Positions 8,701-15,513 of a stretch of 64,000 nt of DNA are shown piece after piece. Source of the DNA: Streptomyces iranensis (GTDB taxonomy: Bacteria > Actinomycetota > Actinomycetes > Streptomycetales > Streptomycetaceae); NCBI RefSeq assembly GCF_017874715.1, contig NZ_JAGGLR010000008.1:62001-126000 (forward strand), read 5' to 3'. A program made the position numbers and the translations under genes. A model generated the notes under the pieces. It ran no database searches, was not told where the DNA came from, and was given only the letters and a program-made list of their open reading frames with translations. The first letter of the stretch is position 1. The number at the start of each line of letters is the position of its first letter.

Positions 8701-8763
8701 CGGCGTACCCGGACTCGGTGACGCCGTACGCGGACCCGGTGACGGGGTACCCGGACCCGGTGA
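8680..8763 (+). repeat. Four 21-bp tandem repeats spanning a stop codon
   Basis: Four copies of a 21-bp unit (consensus begins CGGCGTACCCGGACCCGG and ends TGA). The first copy encodes the RRTRSR tail and stop of the preceding gene. The period is a multiple of three, so each later copy repeats Arg-rich codons and an in-frame stop. Confidence 0.9.
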
Positions 8764-8794
8764 CGGCGGGGCCCGGACCCGGGCCGGGCGGCTC

Positions 8795-10066
8795 TCACAG
8801 CCGGTGCGCCGTCCCCGCCGGTCCCGCGCCCCGGGTGTCCAGCAGCAGCTGGGCCTTCACCGACAGCCCCTGGAGGTCATAGGTGCGGTGCGGCTGCAGC
8901 AGGACGGTCAGGTCGGCGTCGGCGGCCGCCTCGTACACCGAGTCGGCGCGCTCCACCTCGCGCCCCAGCACCCGCCAGCGCGTGACGTAGGGATCGTGGT
9001 AGCTGAGCCGGGCGCCCAGCTCGATCAGCCGGGAGGCGATCTCCCGCGCGGGTGAGCCCTCGGCGTCGGCGACGTCGGCCTTGTAGCCGACGCCCAGCAG
9101 CAGTACGTGCGCCCCGCGCGCCGACTTCCCGTACTCGTTGAGCAGGGCCGTGCAGCGGCGCGTGACATAGCCCGGCATCCGCCCGTTGACCTGCTGCGCG
9201 AGCTCCACCATGCGCAGCGGGATGCCGAGGCCGCGCTGTGGGTCGGCCATGTGGCCGTGGTCTACCGGCACGCCGTGGCCGCCGACGCCGGGGCCGGGGC
9301 GGAAGGACTGGAAGCCGAACGGCTTGGTCTCGGCGCAGCGGACCACGTCCCACACATCGACGCCGAGGTCATGGCAGTACACGGCCATCTCGTTGACCAG
9401 GGCGATGTTGACGTGCCGGTAATTGGTCTCCAGGACCTTGACCGTCTCGGCCTCGCGCGTGCCGCGGGCCCGGACGACCTTCTCGGTGAAGCGCCCGTAG
9501 AAGGCGGCGGCCGCCTCGGTGCAGGCGGGGGTGAGGCCGCCGATGACCTTGGGGGTGTTGGCGGGGCCGTGGGCCCGGTTGCCCGGGTCGTGGCGGCAGG
9601 GGGAGTAGGCGAGGTGGAAGTCGCGCCCGGCCCGCAGTCCGGATCCCTCCTCGAGAAGTGGACGGAGGAATTCCTCGGTGGTGCCGGGGTACACGGTCGA
9701 TTCCAGCAGAACGGTGGTGTGCGGGCGAAGCCTCGCCGCGAGCGTACGGGCCGCCTCGCCGACCGCCGACAGATCCAGTCTGCGGTCGTCCCCGCGCGGG
9801 GTCGGGGCGCAGATCACAGCGGTGCGGACGCGGCCGAGTTCGGCGGGGTCGGCGGTGATCCGGAAGCCCTGGGAGGCCATCCGGCGCAGCTCGGCGGCGG
9901 AGAGCAGGCCCTCGCCCGAGCCGGCGGGCAGCCGTCCGGCCCGGAGGTCGTGAGCCGCGCGCGGATCGGGGTCGTAGCCGACGGTGCGGATGCCGGCGGC
10001 GGTGGCCCACCGGGCGAGAGGAATACCGAGATGACCGAGTCCGATGACGGCGAGATCTGCGGGCAT
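8795..10066 (-). CDS. UDP-N-acetyl-mannosamine/UDP-glucose dehydrogenase family protein, catalytic Cys missing
   Basis: 423-residue nucleotide-sugar dehydrogenase fold (UDPG_MGDP_dh N, middle and C domains). The Rossmann motif AVIGLGHLGIPLARW is at the N-terminus. CAPTP and the family's NYRHVNIALVNE segment with its preceding Lys are present. The family needs a Cys in GGHCIPVDP to form the thiohemiacetal; here the motif reads GVGGHGVPVDHGH, with Gly265 (codon 9272-9274). The usual NAD+-dependent two-step oxidation to a uronate is therefore doubtful. The ATG at 10066 is chosen over an upstream ATG at 10108 because it gives MPADLAVIGLGHLG and has AAGGACG upstream. It stands alone, divergent from glpD. 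Confidence 0.85.
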   Translation of the reverse strand: MPADLAVIGLGHLGIPLARWATAAGIRTVGYDPDPRAAHDLRAGRLPAGSGEGLLSAAELRRMASQGFRITADPAELGRVRTAVICAPTPRGDDRRLDLSAVGEAARTLAARLRPHTTVLLESTVYPGTTEEFLRPLLEEGSGLRAGRDFHLAYSPCRHDPGNRAHGPANTPKVIGGLTPACTEAAAAFYGRFTEKVVRARGTREAETVKVLETNYRHVNIALVNEMAVYCHDLGVDVWDVVRCAETKPFGFQSFRPGPGVGGHGVPVDHGHMADPQRGLGIPLRMVELAQQVNGRMPGYVTRRCTALLNEYGKSARGAHVLLLGVGYKADVADAEGSPAREIASRLIELGARLSYHDPYVTRWRVLGREVERADSVYEAAADADLTVLLQPHRTYDLQGLSVKAQLLLDTRGAGPAGTAHRL

Positions 10067-10159
10067 GACGTCGTGTCGTCCTTCCCGGGACGATGTCGGA
10101 TGGCGCAAAGGCAGACTAAGCGGAAATATGACTCGTATTCAGTATTGGTGAGGGGTGTT

Positions 10160-10170
10160 GACACGGTGTC
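10160..10170. promoter_or_regulatory. Palindrome GACACGGTGTC overlapping a TTGACA box upstream of glpD
   Basis: A perfect 11-bp palindrome sits inside TGTTGACACGGTGTCGCG in the divergent gap, 94 bases before glpD. TTGACA at 10158-10163 could be a -35 element, but I find no good -10 element. It is a candidate operator only. Confidence 0.3.
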
Positions 10171-10263
10171 GCGTCGATGGCCGGAGCAGCGGCATGGCAT
10201 GGAGGGGAGAAAGCCAGGAAAATCGGCAGGGCGGCGTGGCGTCGATCACAACGGGAGGCAGCG

Positions 10264-11970
10264 GTGAAAACACCGGCACTGGGACCGGCCGAGCGCGGCG
10301 AGGCGCTGGCCCGGATGGCGGACCGTGAGCTCGATGTCCTGGTCGTGGGCGGCGGAGTGGTCGGCGCGGGCACCGCGCTGGACGCCGCGACACGGGGCCT
10401 GGAGACCGGTCTGGTCGAGTCGCGGGACTGGGCCTCCGGCACCTCCAGCCGGTCCAGCAAGCTGATCCACGGCGGACTGCGCTATCTGGAGATGCTGGAC
10501 TTCGCACTGGTGCGCGAGGCGCTGAAGGAGCGCGGGCTGCTGCTGGAGCGGATCGCACCGCACCTGGTCAAGCCCGTGCCGTTCCTGTATCCGCTGAAAC
10601 ACCGGGTCTGGGAGCGGTTCTACGCGGGCTCGGGCGTCGCGCTCTACGACACCATGTCGGTCTCCTCGGGGCACGGCCGCGGACTGCCCGCCCACCGCCA
10701 TCTGAGCCGCGGGCGTGCGCTGCGCGTCGCCCCCTGTCTCAAGAAGGACGCGCTGGTCGGGGCGTTGCAGTACTACGACGCCCAGATGGACGACGCCCGC
10801 TATGTCACCACGCTGGTGCGCACGGCGGCGGAGTACGGCGCCCATGTGGCCAACCGCGCGCGGGTGGTCGGCTTCCTGCGGGAGGGCGAGCGCGTGGTCG
10901 GCGCCCGGGTGCACGACCTGGAGCAGGGCGGTGAGTTCGAGGTCCGCGCCCGGCAGGTGGTCAACGCCACCGGGGTGTGGACCGACGAGACCCAGGCGCT
11001 GATCGGCGAGCGCGGCCAGTTCCACGTCCGGGCCTCCAAGGGCATCCACCTGGTGGTCCCCAAGGACCGCATCCACTCCACGACCGGGCTGATCCTGCGC
11101 ACCGAGAAGAGCGTGCTGTTCGTGATCCCCTGGGGCAGGCACTGGATCATCGGCACCACGGACACCGACTGGGACCTGGACAAGGCCCATCCGGCCGCCT
11201 CCAGCGCCGATATCGACTATCTGCTGGAGCATGTCAACGAGGTCCTCGCGGTGCCGCTGACCCGCGACGACGTGGAGGGCGTCTACGCCGGGCTGCGCCC
11301 GCTGCTGGCCGGGGAGTCGGACGCCACCAGCAAGCTCTCCCGCGAGCACACCGTCGCCCATCCGGTGCCGGGCCTGGTGGTGGTCGCGGGCGGCAAGTAC
11401 ACCACGTACCGGGTGATGGCCAAGGACGCCGTGGACGAGGCGGTGCACGGCCTCGACCGCCGGGTCGGGCCCTGTGTCACCGAGGAGATCCCGCTGGTCG
11501 GCGCCGTCGGCTACAAGGCGCTGTGGAACGCCCGGGAGCGGATCGGCCGGCAGCACGGGCTGCACGCGGCGCGGATCGAGCATCTGCTCAACCGCTACGG
11601 CTCGGCGGCGCAGGAGGTGCTGGACCTGATCGCGGTCGACGCCTCGCTGGGGAAGCCGCTCGCCGGGGCGGAGGACTATCTGCGCGCCGAGGTCGCCTAC
11701 GCCGCCTCGCACGAGGGGGCCCGCCATCTGGACGACGTCCTCACCCGCCGCACCCGCATCTCGATCGAGACCTTCGACCGCGGTACGCGCTGCGCCCGCG
11801 AGGTGGCCGAGCTGATGGGGCCGGTGCTGGGCTGGGCCGATGACCAGCTCGACCGGGAGGTCCAGCACTACGAGAAGCGGGTGGAGGCGGAGCGCGAGTC
11901 GCAGCGTCAGCCGGACGATCTGACGGCTGACGCGGCCCGGCTGGGCGCGCCGGACATCATCCCGCTGTAG
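10264..11970 (+). CDS. glpD: Aerobic glycerol-3-phosphate dehydrogenase
   Basis: 568-residue FAD enzyme that oxidises sn-glycerol-3-phosphate to dihydroxyacetone phosphate at the membrane and passes electrons to quinone. The FAD-binding motif DVLVVGGGVVGAGTALDAAT is at the N-terminus, followed by the family signatures SSRSSKLIHGGLRYLE and GGKYTTYRVMAKDAVD and the C-terminal DAO_C region. The start is GTG 10264 with GGGAGG five bases upstream; the longer in-frame ATG at 10177 has no site. No glpF or glpK gene is adjacent. Confidence 0.95.
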   Translation: MKTPALGPAERGEALARMADRELDVLVVGGGVVGAGTALDAATRGLETGLVESRDWASGTSSRSSKLIHGGLRYLEMLDFALVREALKERGLLLERIAPHLVKPVPFLYPLKHRVWERFYAGSGVALYDTMSVSSGHGRGLPAHRHLSRGRALRVAPCLKKDALVGALQYYDAQMDDARYVTTLVRTAAEYGAHVANRARVVGFLREGERVVGARVHDLEQGGEFEVRARQVVNATGVWTDETQALIGERGQFHVRASKGIHLVVPKDRIHSTTGLILRTEKSVLFVIPWGRHWIIGTTDTDWDLDKAHPAASSADIDYLLEHVNEVLAVPLTRDDVEGVYAGLRPLLAGESDATSKLSREHTVAHPVPGLVVVAGGKYTTYRVMAKDAVDEAVHGLDRRVGPCVTEEIPLVGAVGYKALWNARERIGRQHGLHAARIEHLLNRYGSAAQEVLDLIAVDASLGKPLAGAEDYLRAEVAYAASHEGARHLDDVLTRRTRISIETFDRGTRCAREVAELMGPVLGWADDQLDREVQHYEKRVEAERESQRQPDDLTADAARLGAPDIIPL

Positions 11971-12000
11971 GAGGAGGCCGCGTGTCTTACTGGCCGTGTC

Positions 12001-13203
12001 CTACTGGTGAGGACAGAACTCGGCCTCGAGCAGGGACGTTTCGGCGGTCAGACCCGAGGCGGCGGTGCTGTTGAGCCGGTAGGCGAGGCTGTGGCGGCCG
12101 TCGGGGGTGGTCACGGCCAGCGCGTACGAGCCGTTGATCTCGCCGTTGTGGCCCCACAGCGTCACCCCGCACGCCAGCCGCACCGGGAACAGCCCCATGC
12201 CGTACCGGCCGTCGGAGGCGGAGGTGTTCCGCATCTGCCGCAGCTCGGCCCGGGGCACCACCTTGCCGCGCAGCAGACCGGGGAGGAGGCGGGTCAGATC
12301 GCCGAGCGTGGAGATCAGCTCCCCCGCGGCCCCGGCCGAGGAGGGGTTGAGGTCGGTGACATCGCGCCGGGCGCCACCGTCCCCGGCCCCGCCGTCCCGT
12401 GTGTACGCGCGGCCGTGCGGGTCCGGGAGGGTGGTGCGGGTGCCGGGGAAGGAGGTGCCGTGCAGCCGCAGGGGGACGAGCACGTCCCGCCGGGCCTCGG
12501 CCGCGTAGGAGCGGCCGGTGACCCGCTCGACGATCATGCCCAGCAGCACGTAGTTGGTGTTGGAGTAGCGCCAGTCGGCCCCGGGCGAGAAGTACGGGCG
12601 GTGCGCGACGGCGGTCCGTACCAGGGAGGCGGCGGTGCGGGTGCGGTCGGTCGCGGCGGACAGCTGACGCGCCAGCACCGGGTCGGTGGTGTAGTCGAAC
12701 AGCCCGCTGGTCTGGTTCAGCAGCTGACGGATCGTGATGGCCCGGCCGTCGTTGCCCTGGCCGCGCACCAGCCCCGGGAGGTGCTCCTCCACCGTGTCGC
12801 CGAGGCCGAGCCGCCTCTGGGCGGCAAGACGCAGCGTCACCGCCGCGATGACGGCCTTGGTGAGGCTGCCCGCCCGGAAGTGGTCGTTCCGGTGGATCCG
12901 GCGTCCGGTGCGGACGTCCGCGACCCCCGAGGCGAGATACCGCGTGCCGCCGTCCTCCCGGCGGATGAGCACCGCGGCCCCCGGCGCGTCGCCCTGCGCC
13001 GCCAACCGCCGTACGGCGGCGCGCAGGACGCCGTCACGACCGCCTTCGGCGTCCGGGCTCGCGCTCGCCCGCGGGTCCGCGTCCCGGCCCGGTTCCGTGG
13101 CCGCCGCGCCGCAGCCGGACAGGACGAGTGCGAGGGCGGTCGCGAGCGCCACGGCGGTCGGCATACGGCTCCGCCTGTGCCATCGTATGGCGGAGATGGG
13201 CAT
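12001..13203 (-). CDS. Class C beta-lactamase-family serine hydrolase, predicted lipoprotein
   Basis: 400-residue exported serine hydrolase of the beta-lactamase/D-Ala-D-Ala carboxypeptidase (R61-like) superfamily. A lipoprotein signal ends in LALVLSGC with the lipidated Cys31. The catalytic tetrad SLTK holds Ser113 and Lys116, the second motif is YSN in WRYSNTNYVLLG, and the third is HNG in WGHNGEINGSYAL. This suggests a peptidase or esterase acting on cell-wall or small substrates outside the cell. The ATG at 13203 has GGAGG upstream. It converges on glpD with 30 bases between and diverges from the kinase gene. Confidence 0.88.
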   Translation of the reverse strand: MPISAIRWHRRSRMPTAVALATALALVLSGCGAAATEPGRDADPRASASPDAEGGRDGVLRAAVRRLAAQGDAPGAAVLIRREDGGTRYLASGVADVRTGRRIHRNDHFRAGSLTKAVIAAVTLRLAAQRRLGLGDTVEEHLPGLVRGQGNDGRAITIRQLLNQTSGLFDYTTDPVLARQLSAATDRTRTAASLVRTAVAHRPYFSPGADWRYSNTNYVLLGMIVERVTGRSYAAEARRDVLVPLRLHGTSFPGTRTTLPDPHGRAYTRDGGAGDGGARRDVTDLNPSSAGAAGELISTLGDLTRLLPGLLRGKVVPRAELRQMRNTSASDGRYGMGLFPVRLACGVTLWGHNGEINGSYALAVTTPDGRHSLAYRLNSTAASGLTAETSLLEAEFCPHQ

Positions 13204-13364
13204 GACACGGACCTCCGTTTCCTGCGTACTTCCAGATGGTCGCAGGTACCGCGGTGGCCGCCACGCCGCGCCCCGGACCCGGGGCGGTTCCGGGTCCGCG
13301 GATGAGAGACAATGGACGCTCTCCCAGGGTGGGTTCAGGGTGGGTAGATTTGCAGAGGGGTCGC

Positions 13365-15356
13365 ATGTCGGAGGCTGAGAAGACGCAGGGTTCGACTGGG
13401 CGCCTCCTCGCCGGGCGGTACCGGCTCGGGGAGATCCTCGGTCAGGGCGGCATGGGCACGGTCTGGCGTGCGAGTGACCAGACCCTCGGCCGTACGGTCG
13501 CGGTCAAGGAGCTGCGCTTCCCGTCCAGCGTGGAGGAGGACGAGAAGAGACGGCTCATCACCCGTACGCTGCGCGAGGCGAAGGCGATCGCCCGGATCCG
13601 CAGCAACGGCGCCGTCACCGTCTACGACGTGGTCGACGAGGACGACCGCCCGTGGATCGTCATGGAGCTCATCGAGGGCCGCTCCCTCGCCGACGTCGTC
13701 CGCGACGACGGCCCGCTGACCCCCAAGCGCGCCGCCGAGGTCGGGCTCGCCGTCCTCGATGTGCTGCGCGCCGCCCACCAGGCGGGCATCCTGCACCGCG
13801 ATGTGAAGCCCTCCAACGTGCTGATCTCGGACGACGGCCGCGTCGTCCTCACCGACTTCGGCATCGCCCAGGTCGAGGGCGACCCGTCGGTGACCTCGAC
13901 CGGCATGCTGGTCGGCGCGCCCTCCTACATCTCCCCGGAGCGGGCCCGCGGCCACAAGCCCGGCCCACCGGCCGACCTGTGGTCGCTGGGCGGGCTGCTG
14001 TACGCGGCGGTGGAGGGCGTGCCGCCGTACGACAAGAGCACGGCCATAGCGACTCTGACGGCCGTGATGACCGAGCCGGTGGAGCCGCCGAAGAACGCGG
14101 GCCCGCTGGAGGAGGTCATCTACGGCCTGCTCACCAAGGACCCGGACCGGCGGCTCGACGACGCCGGGGCGCGGGGGCTGCTGGAGCACGTGGTGAACGG
14201 GCCCGAGGTGACCAAGGCCCCCGCCGACGCGACCCGCACGATGAGCCTGCCGCCCGCCCCGTCGAAGGAGGACGAGGCCGCCGCCGAGGCCAAGGAGACG
14301 GCCGCCGCGGAGCGCAGACGCGGCGCGCTGAAGTCGGTGCGCAACGCGGCCGCGGCCGCGGCCGCGAAGAAGGTGGGGGGCAAGAGCGAGGCGGAGCCGG
14401 AGTCGGCGTCGACGTCGGGCGCGAAGTCCGGCGCGAAGTCCGGAGCGGCGGGCTCCGGAGCGGCGGGCTCAGCGGCGGACGCCGCGACGCCCGAGGCCGC
14501 GCCCACCCCGCGGCCTTCCCTGCCGCCGCGCGCCTCGATCACCGACGTGGTCCCCAGGCGCACGCTGATCATCATCGCGGTGGTCGTGGTGCTCGCCATC
14601 GTGGCCACCGTGCTCGCCGTCGTCCTGAACGACGGCGGGGACGGCGGCGACAAGGCCAAGGGCTCCTCCGGCGGTGACAAGTCCGCCTCCGCCGGGGCCT
14701 CGGGAGGCTCCAAGGAGGACCAGGGCAAGGGCACCGACAAGACCGGCCAGTCGGCGGGCGAGTCGCCGAAGGAGGGGACTTCCGGCGGCAAGCAGAGCGG
14801 TCAGCCGGATGCCTCCAAGGGTTCGGACGACAACTCGGGCAAGGGCGGCGGAAGCGGCGACAACAGCGGTAAGGGCAAGGGCGACGGCGGTAAGGGCGGC
14901 CTGCCCGACGGCTACAAGACCGTCAAGAGCTCCGACTTCCCGTTCAGCATGGCCATGCCGGAGGGCTGGTCGGTCCACTCCGGGAGCTATTCCGGAAGCC
15001 GTAAGTATTACGGCGGGTCCAGCATTCCGCGTATTCAGATCGACTTCACCAACGCGCCGAAGTCTGACGCGGAGGCGGACTGGCGCAAGGGCGAGGAGAA
15101 CGCCCGCCGCACCATGTCCGGCTACAAGGGCCTCGGCATCAAGTCGGTGGACTGGCATGGCTATCCGACCGTCGCGGACTGGGAGTTCGAGCGCGACCAG
15201 GACGGCAAGCGGGTCCGGGTGCTCAACCGCGGTTTCAAGGCGGACAGCAGCCATGGCTTCGCCATACTGATCACCTGCGAGGCGAGCAAGTGGGACGACA
15301 AGGAGTGCGTCACCCTCCGCCAGACCGCCTTCGACACGTTCAAGATTACGGACTGA
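13365..15356 (+). CDS. Membrane Ser/Thr protein kinase with extracytoplasmic domain
   Basis: 663-residue PknB-type kinase. The cytoplasmic kinase domain (about 18-280) has GQGGMGTVWRAS, the ATP Lys48 in VAVKEL, H144-R145-D146 in LHRDVKPSNV, D164-F-G, and APSYISPERARG. An Ala/Lys-rich linker precedes one helix near 400-425 (TLIIIAVVVVLAIVATVLAV). A Gly/Ser/Lys-rich stalk then leads to a roughly 135-residue external domain (FPFSMAMPEGWSVHSG). The ATG at 13365 has GAGGGG upstream. By position beside guaB and glpD it resembles the Streptomyces Ser/Thr kinase cluster linked to spore wall synthesis; exact orthology is not shown. A pseudokinase gene with a related ectodomain follows. Confidence 0.93.
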   Translation: MSEAEKTQGSTGRLLAGRYRLGEILGQGGMGTVWRASDQTLGRTVAVKELRFPSSVEEDEKRRLITRTLREAKAIARIRSNGAVTVYDVVDEDDRPWIVMELIEGRSLADVVRDDGPLTPKRAAEVGLAVLDVLRAAHQAGILHRDVKPSNVLISDDGRVVLTDFGIAQVEGDPSVTSTGMLVGAPSYISPERARGHKPGPPADLWSLGGLLYAAVEGVPPYDKSTAIATLTAVMTEPVEPPKNAGPLEEVIYGLLTKDPDRRLDDAGARGLLEHVVNGPEVTKAPADATRTMSLPPAPSKEDEAAAEAKETAAAERRRGALKSVRNAAAAAAAKKVGGKSEAEPESASTSGAKSGAKSGAAGSGAAGSAADAATPEAAPTPRPSLPPRASITDVVPRRTLIIIAVVVVLAIVATVLAVVLNDGGDGGDKAKGSSGGDKSASAGASGGSKEDQGKGTDKTGQSAGESPKEGTSGGKQSGQPDASKGSDDNSGKGGGSGDNSGKGKGDGGKGGLPDGYKTVKSSDFPFSMAMPEGWSVHSGSYSGSRKYYGGSSIPRIQIDFTNAPKSDAEADWRKGEENARRTMSGYKGLGIKSVDWHGYPTVADWEFERDQDGKRVRVLNRGFKADSSHGFAILITCEASKWDDKECVTLRQTAFDTFKITD

Positions 15357-15513
15357 ACACTCCTGTCGGCGAAGCGTCGTTCGGGCACGTATCGTGAGAG
15401 GCCCTAGACTGTGCGCAGCCGCAGGAACTCGCCAAAACGACCATATTTGAAGGGTTTCAGGCTGCGCTGATCGCTGATGAGGGCGGCGTTGGTCGCGCGC
15501 TTGGGGAGGCGTC

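Noticed and set aside
9107..10267. Plus-strand open frame across the sugar dehydrogenase gene
   Set aside because: It is antisense to a clear gene and reads Gly/Ala/Arg-rich nonsense; no ribosome site fits.
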